41,785 bases of DNA from JBBQER01 sp052148155 (lineage in GTDB: Bacteria > Actinomycetota > Acidimicrobiia > IMCC26256 > PALSA-610), in NCBI GenBank assembly GCA_052148155.1, contig JBKQIY010000143.1, forward strand, positions 1 to 41,785. The letters run 5' to 3'. The notes under the pieces are model-generated. The model saw only the letters and a program-made list of their open reading frames with translations. It was not told the DNA's origin and ran no database searches. Both the position numbers and the translations under genes were made by a program. Shown here piece after piece: positions 23,563 through 32,878 of this stretch. How positions within the stretch are numbered: position 1 is the first letter of the stretch; each line of letters starts with the position of its first letter.

Positions 23563-24183
23563 ATGGCAGACCTCATGCCGATGGTGCACGCCGAACGACA
23601 ATCACTGTCGGACTTCCTCGACACGCTCACGCCCGAGCAGTGGACCGAGCCCACGTGGTGCACGAAGTGGAACGTGCAAGACATGGTCGGTCATCTCACC
23701 GCCGCAGGCAACATCACCGCGCCGCATTTCTTCGGCGGCTTTATCAAGACGGGCTTCAACTTCGACAAGTTCGTCGAAGGTGATCTTCGACACTTCAATA
23801 CCGGCAGCCCGTCCGACGTGAAAGCACGTTACGACAAGATCATCACGAGCACCCGCAAACCGCCCGGCCCCGCCTACGTCGCACTCGGCGAGGTCATGGT
23901 GCACGGCGAGGACATCCGACGTCCGCTCGGCGTTTCCGGCGACCATCCATCCGAACACCTCGTGACCCTCGCGCAGCTGTACAAGAACACCGGCGCCCCG
24001 CTGCGCGCGAAGCAGCGACTCGTCGATCTGAAGCTCACCGCAACCGACGTCGACTGGACGTCCGGGGCCGGACCGGAGGTGCGCGGCCCGTGCATGTCGC
24101 TCATCCTCGCGATGGTTGGACGCACCGGCGCCCTCGCCGACTGCGAAGGTGACGGACTGGACACCCTGGCCGGGCGCATGTAG
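23563..24183 (+). CDS. DinB/maleylpyruvate isomerase (MDMPI)-like protein
   Basis: 206 residues of the TIGR03083/MDMPI type: an N-terminal four-helix bundle with CTKWNVQDMVGHLTAAGN (His44) and VALGEVMVHGEDIRRPLG (His114, Asp117), which supply the usual metal ligands. Such proteins often act as mycothiol-dependent isomerases or transferases in actinobacteria. ATG 23563 has AGGAG seven to eight nt upstream. The divergent ArsR-SRPBCC gene and the palindrome between them suggest it is the target of that regulator. The precise reaction is unknown. Confidence 0.85.
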   Translation: MADLMPMVHAERQSLSDFLDTLTPEQWTEPTWCTKWNVQDMVGHLTAAGNITAPHFFGGFIKTGFNFDKFVEGDLRHFNTGSPSDVKARYDKIITSTRKPPGPAYVALGEVMVHGEDIRRPLGVSGDHPSEHLVTLAQLYKNTGAPLRAKQRLVDLKLTATDVDWTSGAGPEVRGPCMSLILAMVGRTGALADCEGDGLDTLAGRM

Positions 24184-24702
24184 CGAAGGTGGATTGAAAA
24201 CGGCCAGACCGCGGCGTCGTCACGGCTGAACACCGCCACCGAGATCGGCCGATCCCCGCAGGCCGACTGGCTGGCGTATCACGGCGTCGAAACCGGACGC
24301 GTCCCCTCGTCACACCATGATGACGATCACGGGCGTGTCGCGGTCTACGTGCGCAAGTCGATGCTCGACCGGTCGAGACGCCACTCGAGCACGATGCGTT
24401 CGATCACGAACGTTCCCCGAACAACCAGCACGCCGTCACGCATCGCTTCGGTCGAGTCGGCCGGCGACCCGGGCGCGACCAACAGCGCGTGTGTGTGCGC
24501 GTTCGGAGACGCTTCGACCGAACGGCGAGACAACCCAGAGTGCTCCTGCCCACATCCGGCGACCGGACGGTGCGTGGCCCGCTTCTGCCGGACAGGACAT
24601 GTGACGCGATGCTCGAGTGCGCCGAGCTGTCGAGATGCCCCACCGTCGGCTCGCAAGCTTCGCCTCGGTCCACCCGTTCGCAACGTCGCGTATTGTCATC
24701 GC
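24184..24702. other. 519-nt region without a clear gene
   Basis: No start codon with a ribosome site opens a convincing frame. On the plus strand, 24196-24360 shows coding-like GC-rich third positions in the frame of the downstream acyl-CoA ligase (it reads IGRSPQADWLAYHGVETG and VAVYVRKS), but no start codon was found, so it may be a decayed gene end. A minus-strand frame (24345-24683, 112 residues) ends in a plausible-looking tail but begins with low-complexity sequence. TATTGT at 24691-24696, six nt before the ATG at 24703, is the likely promoter of the ligase gene. Confidence 0.4.
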
Positions 24703-26313
24703 ATGCCGCTCACGACGTCGTACTGGCCGCCCGACCGGAACGACGAGATTCGCCCGACGACGATCGGAGATGTGCTCCGCGACGCGACCGCGGCCGCGCC
24801 GGATCGCGACGCGCTCGTCGCGGGCGTGCCGAACCCGACCGACCGCCGTCGGTGGACGTACGCCGAGTTGCTCGCCGACGCGCAACAGACCGCACACGCA
24901 CTGTTGGGCCGCTTCAGCCCCGGTGAGCATGTGGCGGTCTGGGCGCCGAACATTCCCGAATGGGTGATCCTGCAATACGGCGCGGCGCTGGCCGGACTCG
25001 TCCTCGTCACCGTCAACCCCGCGTATCAAGCCGGCGAACTCGAGTACGTGCTGCGACAATCTCGCGCGGTCGGGCTGTTCACGTTGACCGAATACCGCAC
25101 AAACCCGATGGCGAAATCGGTGGAGTCCGTGCGCGCGGGGCTGCCCGATCTGCGTGACGTCGTGCTGTTCAGCGAATGGGCCGACTTCGTCGCCGACGGC
25201 GAGCATCCGAACCGCGACCTACCGGCGGTGGGCCCCGACGACGCGGCCGCGCTGCTCTACACGTCGGGCACGACCGGGTTCCCGAAAGGCGCGTTGTTGC
25301 ACCATCGGGGCGTCACCAACGACTCGCGTTTGGTCGCCGCCGGCTTCGGTTTAGGTGCCGGCGACACCCAGGTCAGTCCGATGCCGCTGTTCCACGTCGG
25401 TGGCTGCGTGCTGGCGGTGCTCGGCACCGCGGCCTTCGCGTCGACGTACGTGCCGGTCGTCGCGTTCGACCCTGCGCTCGTGTTGGAGCTGATCGAAACC
25501 GAACGGGCGACGCTCATGGGCGGCGTTCCCACCATGCTGTTAGCGATGATGGAACACCCCGACTTCGTCGGCCGTGACCTGTCATCTCTGAAGGTGGTGG
25601 GATCGGGCGGCTCGACCGTCCCCGCCGATCTCGTCCGTCGAATCCAGCACACCCTCGGGGTGCAGTTCAGCATCGTGTTCGGCCAGACCGAATGTTCAGC
25701 GGTCGCGACACAGACCAGGCTGGACGATTCACCGGACGACAAGGCCGAAACGATCGGTCAGCCACTTCCCAACGTCGAGGTGAAAGTGGTCGACGCGGTG
25801 AGCGGCGAGACCGTGCCGCCGGACACGCTCGGCGAGCTCTGCGTTCGTGGCTTTTGCGTGATGACCGGCTACTACGACATGCCGCAAGCCACCGACGCGG
25901 CCATCGACTCCGAAGGTTGGCTCCACACCGGCGATCTCGGAACGATGGACGAGCGCGGCTACCTGCGGATCGAAGGTCGGCTCAAGGACATGATCATCCG
26001 AGGCGGGGAAAACATCTACCCGCGCGAGATCGAGGCGGTGCTGTACGAACATCCCGCGGTGGCGGACGTGGCCGTGGTCGGCGTCCCCGACGACCGGTGG
26101 GGGGAACAGGTCGCGGCGTTTGTGCGGCTCGCCGACCCTGCCGCAGCGACCGCGGGCGAACTGTCGACCTACGCACGTGAGCGTCTCGCGCCCTACAAGA
26201 CACCGAGGATGTGGGTTTTCGTGGACGCGTTCCCGCTGACCGGCTCGGGAAAGGTCCAAAAGTTCGTCCTGCGCGAGCAGTTCGTCAAAGGTGAGCTCAC
26301 GGCCGACAGATGA
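24703..26313 (+). CDS. Fatty acid/aryl-CoA ligase (ANL superfamily)
   Basis: 536 residues, standard for acyl-CoA synthetases. The ATP-binding P-loop YTSGTTGFPK is at 186-195. GQTECS is the adenylate motif, SEGWLHTGDLG carries the Asp for ribose binding, YLRIEGRLKDMIIRGGENIYP is the hinge region, and GSGKVQKFVLR contains the catalytic Lys. It activates a carboxylic acid to the acyl-CoA through an acyl-adenylate; the chain type cannot be decided. ATG 24703 has no ribosome site but a TATTGT box six nt before it, so the transcript may be leaderless. The stop is followed by the patatin gene, with an alternative ATGA overlap, so they are one unit and probably serve lipid turnover. Confidence 0.92.
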   Translation: MPLTTSYWPPDRNDEIRPTTIGDVLRDATAAAPDRDALVAGVPNPTDRRRWTYAELLADAQQTAHALLGRFSPGEHVAVWAPNIPEWVILQYGAALAGLVLVTVNPAYQAGELEYVLRQSRAVGLFTLTEYRTNPMAKSVESVRAGLPDLRDVVLFSEWADFVADGEHPNRDLPAVGPDDAAALLYTSGTTGFPKGALLHHRGVTNDSRLVAAGFGLGAGDTQVSPMPLFHVGGCVLAVLGTAAFASTYVPVVAFDPALVLELIETERATLMGGVPTMLLAMMEHPDFVGRDLSSLKVVGSGGSTVPADLVRRIQHTLGVQFSIVFGQTECSAVATQTRLDDSPDDKAETIGQPLPNVEVKVVDAVSGETVPPDTLGELCVRGFCVMTGYYDMPQATDAAIDSEGWLHTGDLGTMDERGYLRIEGRLKDMIIRGGENIYPREIEAVLYEHPAVADVAVVGVPDDRWGEQVAAFVRLADPAAATAGELSTYARERLAPYKTPRMWVFVDAFPLTGSGKVQKFVLREQFVKGELTADR

Positions 26314-26330
26314 CATCAGAAAGGACTGGT

Positions 26331-27392
26331 ATGCGGATCGGTCTCGTGCTCGGCGCCGGCGGCGCGGTCGGACACGCGTTTCACGCCGGTGTGCTCGCCG
26401 CGCTGATGGACGAGACCGGTTGGGATGCCCGCGATGCGCAGATCATCGTCGGGACGTCGGCAGGTTCACTCGTCGGCGCGTTCGTCCGCGCCGGGTTGTC
26501 GGGAACCGACCTCGCGGCACGCGCGACCGAGGACACCATGTCGGACGAGGGCCGTGGGCTGGTCGACCGGGCGGTCGCCGCAACGCAACATCTGGCGCCG
26601 ATCCCTGCGCGCCCTCCCCGTCGCCGCGGTCTTCCGACGATGTCGGCGCCGGCCGCGCTGGTACGCGCCGCGTTCCATCCATGGAACACCCGACCAGGCG
26701 CAGTCGCCGCCGCGGCGTTACCGGCGGGTCGTCTCTCGACCGAGATCATCGCGAGTGGGCTACGCCCGCTGTTCGACCGTTGGCCCGATCGGACACTGTG
26801 GATCAACGCAGTCGACCTCCACCGCGGCCGGCGCGTCACGTTCGGCCGCGATGGCGCACCGGCGGCGGACGTCGCGACTGCGGTGGCTGCGTCGTGCGCG
26901 ATTCCCGGGTTCTTCGCGCCGGTATCGATCGACGGTATCCGCTACGTCGATGGCGGCGCCCACTCCCCAACCAACGCCGATCTCGTGGCGGGGCTCGGCC
27001 TCGACCTCGTCGTGATCAGCTCTCCGATGTCGGTCGCGCGCCGCTCGGTTCGGCTCGCACCCGATCAGCCCGCACGTCGCCTGTCGCGTCTGACCCTCGC
27101 CGCAGAAGTGGCCCGAGTCCGGCGTGGCGGCACTCCGGTCCTCGCGTTTCAACCGACGTCCGCGGACCTCGGCGTGATGGGGTTCAACGCGATGGATCCG
27201 GCCCGCGGCGCTGACGTGACACGCCAGGCCCGGCGTTCGGCGCGCGATCGGCTGAGGCGCCGCGATGCTCACGATCGGGTCTTGTTGCTTGATGCGGCGT
27301 CGTCCGGCGCTCCGTCACGCGACGTCGGTGAGCAGACGGTCCGGGCGTGCGGCTCTTCGAGGGTTACGGCTCCGCGGCTTCGGCAAGTTTGA
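26331..27392 (+). CDS. Patatin-like phospholipase
   Basis: 353 residues. Patatin features: GAGGAVG (8-14) oxyanion hole, the nucleophile elbow GTSAG (Ser43) and the DGG motif (Asp207) that completes the Ser-Asp dyad. These lipases/phospholipases act on acyl esters at membranes. ATG 26331 with AAAGGA five nt upstream gives the usual short N-terminus before the Gly-rich loop. An ATG at 26310 that overlaps the ligase stop would add seven residues. The C-terminal 25 or so residues are Arg/Ser rich, and the 3' end overlaps the convergent WS/DGAT gene by 29 nt. With the ligase before it and WS/DGAT opposite, it suggests fatty acid release and re-esterification. Confidence 0.88.
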   Translation: MRIGLVLGAGGAVGHAFHAGVLAALMDETGWDARDAQIIVGTSAGSLVGAFVRAGLSGTDLAARATEDTMSDEGRGLVDRAVAATQHLAPIPARPPRRRGLPTMSAPAALVRAAFHPWNTRPGAVAAAALPAGRLSTEIIASGLRPLFDRWPDRTLWINAVDLHRGRRVTFGRDGAPAADVATAVAASCAIPGFFAPVSIDGIRYVDGGAHSPTNADLVAGLGLDLVVISSPMSVARRSVRLAPDQPARRLSRLTLAAEVARVRRGGTPVLAFQPTSADLGVMGFNAMDPARGADVTRQARRSARDRLRRRDAHDRVLLLDAASSGAPSRDVGEQTVRACGSSRVTAPRLRQV

Positions 27393-28752
27393 GCAGTTCC
27401 GTCATGCCCGCTTCGACACCACCGCAGAGCACTGCGATGTCCGGCGCGGTGTCGTAGTCGCCGGTGACGCCGTAGTTGAGCATGCCGTTGTAGGAGAAGA
27501 TCGCGACCCCGATACGAACGGTGCTGGCGAGCGGAACGAAAGGAAACGCCTCGATCATCGGACGCCCACACGCGTACAGCTGATGCTGCGGTCCCGGAAC
27601 GTTGGTGGTCACGGTATTGACGTTGCGTTGCGGAATTCGCATCGCGACACGTGTTCCGAGCGCGAGGAGGAGCGACGGCGCGAATCCCGACAGTGAAGTC
27701 AGGACTTCGCCGGCGACGGCTTGCTTCGACTCCTTGAGGTCGTCCATCTGGGCGCGGATCGCGCCGAGACGCGCCGCGGGGTCATCGAGGCCGACCGGGA
27801 GCTCGGCGATCATCGCCGAAACGCGATTGTTGTAGGTGCCGCGTTCGCCGGCGGTTCGCACCGACACGGGCACGAGGGTCCGTACGACGCGGCCGGCGAC
27901 GTTCTCGTCGCGGGCGACGAGCAGGTCGCGAAAACCTCGGGTGAGCACGGTCAGCACGATGTCGTTGACGGTTCCGCCCAGAGCACGACGGACGATCTTC
28001 ACATCGGCGAGTGTCGTGCGGGCCCAATCCCATCTGCGGTGGGGGCCGATCGGACCGTTGAGCGACGACACCTCTGTCGGCCGAACGACGCCGGTCCAGG
28101 CGCGCAGCCCGCGTGCGAGCTCTCCGAGTTGGCCGATTGCCTGGCGGGGCGCACGCGTCGCCGAACGCAGCGCGCGTATCTGCTCGTACGGGCTGGCGAC
28201 AAGATCCACGAGCGCGTCTCGCACGAGACGCGTCGTGCCCGGTTCCGATTCGGGATGCCATGGGTCGGGCAACGCCGGCGCCGGTTCCGGCTCGGCGTCG
28301 AGCACGACCGTGAGGAGATCGGTACCCGAGACTCCGTCAACCATGCAGTGATGGACCTTCGACACGAGCGCCCAATGGTTGTGCTCGAGTCCTTCGACGA
28401 TCCACATCTCCCACAGCGGTTTGTGACGGTCGAGCTGTTGCGACATGACGCGCCCGACCAGGTTTCGCAGCTCGCGGTCGCGACCGGGTGCTGCGAGCGC
28501 GCTGTGGCGAAGGTGATATCCGAGCTGAAAGTGTGGGTCATCGACCCAGACTGGCCGGCCGAGCTGCAACGGCACGAAGCGCACCTTCTGGCGGTAGCGC
28601 GGGACGGCAGGCAGCTTGGCCTGCACCATGCCAGCGAAGTCCTCAGCCGCGGGCGGCGGACCTTCGAACACCGCGACGGAACCGATGTGCATATGACTGA
28701 CCGCGTCTTCGACATGCAAAAACGAAGCGTCGAGCGGGCTCATTCGGTCCAT
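27364..28752 (-). CDS. Wax ester synthase/diacylglycerol acyltransferase (WS/DGAT)
   Basis: 462 residues. The N-terminal PLDASFLHVED and the active-site motif HHCMVDG (134-140; HHxxxDG) are diagnostic of bacterial WS/DGAT enzymes. The C-terminal NVPGPQHQLYACGRPM and the GVAIFSYNGMLNYGVTGD segments are also typical. The enzyme esterifies acyl-CoA to alcohols or diacylglycerol for storage lipids. ATG 28752 follows GAAGGGG. It is the last gene of a three-gene minus-strand operon after 30005-31510 and 28778-29944, with 25 nt to the latter. The operon mates are not lipid-specific, so the substrate acyl-CoA may come from their pathway. Confidence 0.93.
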   Translation of the reverse strand: MDRMSPLDASFLHVEDAVSHMHIGSVAVFEGPPPAAEDFAGMVQAKLPAVPRYRQKVRFVPLQLGRPVWVDDPHFQLGYHLRHSALAAPGRDRELRNLVGRVMSQQLDRHKPLWEMWIVEGLEHNHWALVSKVHHCMVDGVSGTDLLTVVLDAEPEPAPALPDPWHPESEPGTTRLVRDALVDLVASPYEQIRALRSATRAPRQAIGQLGELARGLRAWTGVVRPTEVSSLNGPIGPHRRWDWARTTLADVKIVRRALGGTVNDIVLTVLTRGFRDLLVARDENVAGRVVRTLVPVSVRTAGERGTYNNRVSAMIAELPVGLDDPAARLGAIRAQMDDLKESKQAVAGEVLTSLSGFAPSLLLALGTRVAMRIPQRNVNTVTTNVPGPQHQLYACGRPMIEAFPFVPLASTVRIGVAIFSYNGMLNYGVTGDYDTAPDIAVLCGGVEAGMTELLKLAEAAEP

Positions 28753-28777
28753 GGAACCCCTTCGTAAGGATTTCGAG

Positions 28778-29944
28778 TCAGAGCTGGTAGAGCTTCGAAG
28801 CGGTCTCGCCGAGGATCTTGCGCTGCACGGCCGGGCTCAGCTCGCGCATGTTTTCGTCGGCCGTCTTCAACGGATCGGGATACAAGCATGTCGGGTGCGG
28901 GTAGTCCGTCTCGAACATGATGTTGTCCTCACCGACGGCCGCGACGATCGCCGCCAGGTCGGTGCGCTCGAACCATGTGGTCGCGTAGATCTGGCGTTTG
29001 AAATATTCCGAAGGGCTGAGGGAGAGCGACGCCTTTGTTTGCGGTGCGTTCTCGGTCATTTCGTAGTCGAGCGCTTCCAGGATGAACGGGATCCATCCCG
29101 CGCCGCTCTCGACCGAGACGATCTTGAGCTGCGGGAACCGGTCGAGCATGCCGCTACAGATGATGTTGACGACCACCCGGGCGTTGCCGATGAAAAGCAA
29201 CGCGCCTCCGATCGCCAGCTTGGTGTCGTCGTCGTGCGAGTCCCAGGGATAGGTCCCGAAGTAGTTCATCGTCGTGAGGCTCGCACCGATGTGGAAATGA
29301 ACCGGGAGCCCCAACGAGCTGCACGCTTCCCAAACTGGATCCCAGTCGCGACTGGCCAGGTCGGGAGCTCCGACGTCTTGCGGATCGGCGGTGAGATTGA
29401 CGCCGCGCAGCCCCAGACCCTTACAGCGGTGCACCTCGCGGACGCACGCGTCGATGTCCCATGCCGGCAGCAGGCCCATCGGCAGTAGCCGGTCGCCCGA
29501 GTTCGCCTGAAGTTCGCCGTTGGCGTCGTTGAAGATCTCGAGGCACCACGTGCGCAGTTCGACATCTTCGACGAGGCTCGCGAGGTTCTGTCCGCCGAGG
29601 CCGACGACTCCCGGGTAGATGATCTGCGCCCAGATGCCGATCTCGTCCATGAGTTCGACGCGCGCGACCGGATCGTAGGCGGCCGCGTGTGCCTGCTCGA
29701 TCTCCCATTCGTACAAGCCTTCGAACGTGCGTCCTTTGACACCGTTCTTGTCGACGACACCGCCGGCGCCGGCGCGGCCGAGCACTGCGCCGTCGACGAC
29801 CCAGGTCGCGGCGCCTTCGACCTGGGTGACGTGCGGCACCCGGTCTTTCCATGCGGCCGGAGCCCGCTTCGTCCACAGGTCGTGCTGTTCGGTCATGTGC
29901 GTGTCGGCGTCGATCACTTTGACTTGATCGAGCGGCAGACTCAT
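28778..29944 (-). CDS. Amidohydrolase 2 family protein
   Basis: 388 residues of the same superfamily as 16960-18114, but not closely similar. The strand-1 motif is VIDADTHMTE, the barrel His motifs are VHFHIGAS and a shorter Ser-rich segment, and the catalytic Asp lies in FETDYPHPTC. Expect a mononuclear metal decarboxylase or hydrolase of an aromatic or ring-cleavage intermediate. ATG 29944 is preferred because AGGGGA is six nt upstream; the in-frame ATG 29950 directly abuts that site. It lies between the aldehyde dehydrogenase and the WS/DGAT genes, in one transcription unit. Confidence 0.88.
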   Translation of the reverse strand: MSLPLDQVKVIDADTHMTEQHDLWTKRAPAAWKDRVPHVTQVEGAATWVVDGAVLGRAGAGGVVDKNGVKGRTFEGLYEWEIEQAHAAAYDPVARVELMDEIGIWAQIIYPGVVGLGGQNLASLVEDVELRTWCLEIFNDANGELQANSGDRLLPMGLLPAWDIDACVREVHRCKGLGLRGVNLTADPQDVGAPDLASRDWDPVWEACSSLGLPVHFHIGASLTTMNYFGTYPWDSHDDDTKLAIGGALLFIGNARVVVNIICSGMLDRFPQLKIVSVESGAGWIPFILEALDYEMTENAPQTKASLSLSPSEYFKRQIYATTWFERTDLAAIVAAVGEDNIMFETDYPHPTCLYPDPLKTADENMRELSPAVQRKILGETASKLYQL

Positions 29945-30004
29945 GCGCATTCCCCTCGTGTTGTTCGCCGGTCCGGCGTCTTTGGTCAGCGTACGCCGAA
30001 CGGC

Positions 30005-31510
30005 CTAGGTGTTGCGCGGGAACCCGAGATCGACGCCGCCGTGACTCGGGTCGAGCCATCGGCTGGTGACAACTTTCGTGCGGGTGAAGAAATGCACGCC
30101 GTCGGTGCCGTGCGCGTGGGTGTCGCCGAACAGGGAGCTCTTCCAGCCGCCGAAGGAGTAATAGGCGACCGGGACAGGGATTCCCACGTTGACGCCGACC
30201 ATCCCGACCTCGACTTCGGTTTGAAATCGTCGCGCGGCTCCGCCGTCGTTGGTGAAGATTGCGGTGCCGTTCCCGTACGGGTTGGCGTTGACGAGCCGCA
30301 GGGCATCGTCGTAGGTGTCGACGCGGATCACGGACAACACCGGACCGAAGATCTCGTCGGTGTACAGCTCCATTTCGGGGCTGACATGATCGAACAGCGT
30401 CGGTCCCAGCCAGAACCCCGATGTTTCGCCGGCGACGGATCGGGCGCGTCCGTCGATGACCATCGTCGCTCCGGCGGTGATGCCACCTTCGAGATACGAG
30501 ACCACCCGGTCGAGATGCGCGCGGGTGACGAGCGGCCCCATGTCGGTACCGGCGCGGCCATCGCCGACGGTCAGTCGATCGACTCGCTCGACGATCTTGG
30601 CGACGAGGTCGTCGGCGACCGCACCGACGGCGACGACAGCTGAGATCGCCATGCAACGCTCACCGGCGGAACCGAATCCGGCGTTGACTGCGGAATCGGC
30701 CGCGAGGTCGAGGTCGGCGTCGGGCAGCACGACCATATGGTTCTTCGCGCCGCCGAGCGCCTGCACGCGTTTGCCGAAACGCGTCGCCGTCTCGTACACG
30801 TAGCGTGCGACGGGCGTCGACCCGACAAACGAGACTGCCTTCACGTCCGGATGTTCGAGGAGCGCGTCGACAGCGACTTTGTCGCCGTGCACGACGTTGA
30901 AGACGCCGGCAGGAAGGCCTGCGTCGGCCCAGAGCTCGGCCATCCAGTTGGCTGGCGATGGATCTTTCTCGCTCGGCTTCAGGATCACCGCGTTCCCCGC
31001 CGCGATCGCGATCGGAAAGAACCAGCAGGGAACCATCGCCGGAAAGTTGAACGGGCTGATGAGGGCTGCGACGCCGAGCGGCTGACGAATGGAGTAGGTG
31101 TCGACCCGCGATGACACGTTTTCGGAGTAGTTACCTTTGAGCAGCTGCGGCATCCCGCACGCGAATTCGACAACTTCGAGACCGCGCGTCACTTCCCCGA
31201 GCGCGTCGGCCAGGACCTTGCCGTGCTCGGATGTGATGATCGCGGCGAGCTCGGCCGCGCGTCGGGCCAACAACTCGCGGAATCGGAACAGCACCTTCAT
31301 CCGTTCGGTCAGCGAGGCGTGACGCCACGCGCCGAACGCCGAGTTCGCCGCTAACACTGCCGCGTCGACGTCGGCCGCCGACGCGAACACAACATGTTTG
31401 GTGACGCGTCCCGTCGCGGGGTCGAAGACCTCACCTGTGCGTCCCGACGGCTGGTCGGCCACCTTCCCGTCGACCCAATGGGACACGACGGGCAACGAGT
31501 TCGGGCTCAT
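30005..31510 (-). CDS. mmsA: CoA-acylating methylmalonate-semialdehyde dehydrogenase-like
   Basis: 501 residues, standard for MmsA. Visible family features: ISPFNFPAMVPCWFFPIAIA, LKPSEKDPS, the NAD-binding SFVGSTPVARYVYE, GGAKNHMVVLPDAD, and the catalytic Cys in FGSAGERCMAIS (Cys286). The GAGERCMA context is the hallmark of methylmalonate-semialdehyde dehydrogenase among ALDHs. Typical MmsA forms propionyl-CoA or acetyl-CoA from methylmalonate or malonate semialdehyde in valine, thymine and inositol breakdown. No strong ribosome site was seen at ATG 31510. It heads the minus-strand operon mmsA-amidohydrolase-WS/DGAT and is divergent from the alpha/beta hydrolase at 31588. The exact aldehyde is unknown. 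Confidence 0.9.
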   Translation of the reverse strand: MSPNSLPVVSHWVDGKVADQPSGRTGEVFDPATGRVTKHVVFASAADVDAAVLAANSAFGAWRHASLTERMKVLFRFRELLARRAAELAAIITSEHGKVLADALGEVTRGLEVVEFACGMPQLLKGNYSENVSSRVDTYSIRQPLGVAALISPFNFPAMVPCWFFPIAIAAGNAVILKPSEKDPSPANWMAELWADAGLPAGVFNVVHGDKVAVDALLEHPDVKAVSFVGSTPVARYVYETATRFGKRVQALGGAKNHMVVLPDADLDLAADSAVNAGFGSAGERCMAISAVVAVGAVADDLVAKIVERVDRLTVGDGRAGTDMGPLVTRAHLDRVVSYLEGGITAGATMVIDGRARSVAGETSGFWLGPTLFDHVSPEMELYTDEIFGPVLSVIRVDTYDDALRLVNANPYGNGTAIFTNDGGAARRFQTEVEVGMVGVNVGIPVPVAYYSFGGWKSSLFGDTHAHGTDGVHFFTRTKVVTSRWLDPSHGGVDLGFPRNT

Positions 31511-31587
31511 GACTCGAGTTTCGTCGGCGCACGCTGCGGCGACAAGCCGCGCCCCGTACAGTTGCCGTTCGCCGACAGGAGGTCTGC

Positions 31588-32448
31588 ATGGCGACGGCCG
31601 ACATCGATGGGACGACGATCGCCTACGAGATCATCGGCGACGACGGGCCGCTGTGGGTGCTGACACCGGGCGGTCGTTTCGACAAGGACGAACCCGGGAT
31701 TCGCGAGTTGGCGGACGCGCTCGCCGGGCACGGCCAACGGGTCGTCGTATGGGATCGGCCGAACACCGGCGCCTCCGACGTCTGCTTTGCGGGACCGTCG
31801 GAGTCGGAGATGCAGGCCGACAAGCTGGCCGGACTGTTGCGGACGCTCGAGGGGACGCCCGCGGTGATCGTCGGCGGTTCCGGCGGAGCCCGTGTCTCGT
31901 TGCTGACCGCGGCGAAACACCCCGACGTGGTCGCCAAGCTCGCAATGTTGTGGATTTCCGGCGGCGTGTACGGCTCGATGCTGCTCGGGGTGCACTACTG
32001 CGGCGAATCGATCCGCGTCGCGTGGCGGGGCGGGATGGACGCGGTGGTCGCGCTGCCCGAGTGGGCCGCGGTCTTGGAACGCAACCCCTCGAACCGTGAA
32101 CGGTTCCTGGCACTCGACCCGCACAAATTCATCGAGACGCTCGAGCGATGGATGCTGGTCTACTGCCCGCAGCCGGGCGCGACCGTCGCCGGTCTTTCGG
32201 ACGCTGCGTGCGCGCAGCTGGAGGTCCCCACGCTCGTGTTCCGCAGCGGCAGCCGCGATGCGCATCACACACGAGCGACATCTGAGCGCATCTCGGCGCT
32301 CATGCCCAACGCGCAGCTCGTCGAGCCGCCGTGGGGCGACGACGAATGGAACGAGCGAGGCGACGCGGCCCGGGCCGGCAACGGTCATCTCTTCGAGAGA
32401 TGGCCGCTGCTCGCGCCTCAGCTCCTGGAGTTCGCCGGGCCGACCTAG
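31588..32448 (+). CDS. Alpha/beta hydrolase
   Basis: 286 residues. The nucleophile elbow VGGSGGARV gives Ser98, unlike the Asp-type enzyme at 16037. The early PGGRFDKDEPG stretch is the oxyanion region, and VVVWDRPNTGAS is the usual strand-3 loop. Catalytic Asp and His are further on (PTLVFRSGSRDAHHT and the C-terminal GNGHLFERWP). It belongs to the large esterase/C-C hydrolase group, substrate unknown. ATG 31588 has AGGAGG about six nt upstream, and TACAGT (31557-31562) is a likely -10 box. It is divergent from the mmsA-like gene (77 nt), so shared regulation is possible. Confidence 0.85.
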   Translation: MATADIDGTTIAYEIIGDDGPLWVLTPGGRFDKDEPGIRELADALAGHGQRVVVWDRPNTGASDVCFAGPSESEMQADKLAGLLRTLEGTPAVIVGGSGGARVSLLTAAKHPDVVAKLAMLWISGGVYGSMLLGVHYCGESIRVAWRGGMDAVVALPEWAAVLERNPSNRERFLALDPHKFIETLERWMLVYCPQPGATVAGLSDAACAQLEVPTLVFRSGSRDAHHTRATSERISALMPNAQLVEPPWGDDEWNERGDAARAGNGHLFERWPLLAPQLLEFAGPT

Positions 32449-32496
32449 TGCCGCGTCGGCCAACGTTTGCGATTTTGACCATCTACCATCAGATCG

Positions 32497-32763
32497 ATGA
32501 CGAGTCTGCGTGCATTGCCGCTGATTCTCAGATGGGCAGCGGTAGGTGCCGTCAGTGCCGCACTGATCGGAGGCGTCGTGGGCCTCGTCGTGGGCCTGGC
32601 GGTCCATCCGGCGACGGCATGGTTTGCGGTTTTCGAACTTGGAGTACCGACAACGATCTTTGGTGGAGTCCTCGGCCTTGCAAGCGGAGCGATCGCGTCC
32701 GCCATCCAATGGACGGCCCGCAGGGCACGCTCCCCCGAGGTGGGATCGAAATGCCACGCATGA
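32497..32763 (+). CDS. Small two-helix membrane protein
   Basis: 88 residues with two hydrophobic helices (about 10-36 and 41-68), the first carrying Gly-rich runs (IGGVVGLVVGLAVHP) like a glycine zipper. A short basic tail follows. No family was recognised. ATG 32497 has a TACCAT box (32484-32489) seven nt upstream and no ribosome site, so a leaderless start is likely. The gene lies alone between the alpha/beta hydrolase and the convergent sulfatase. It could be a holin-like or regulatory peptide, but the function is unknown. Confidence 0.6.
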   Translation: MTSLRALPLILRWAAVGAVSAALIGGVVGLVVGLAVHPATAWFAVFELGVPTTIFGGVLGLASGAIASAIQWTARRARSPEVGSKCHA

Positions 32764-32878
32764 TTGCGTTCGACCGCACGCATCGAAACCGGGCGATCGT
32801 TGGCTGACACGGCACTCCGACGCTGCTGAAGTAGACGTTCGCCCCGACGATTCGGCGCGACGACACCGCGGGAGGCGT

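Noticed and set aside
24345..24683. Minus-strand 112-residue frame
   Set aside because: The last 30 residues look protein-like, but the first two thirds are low complexity and there is no ribosome site at its start.
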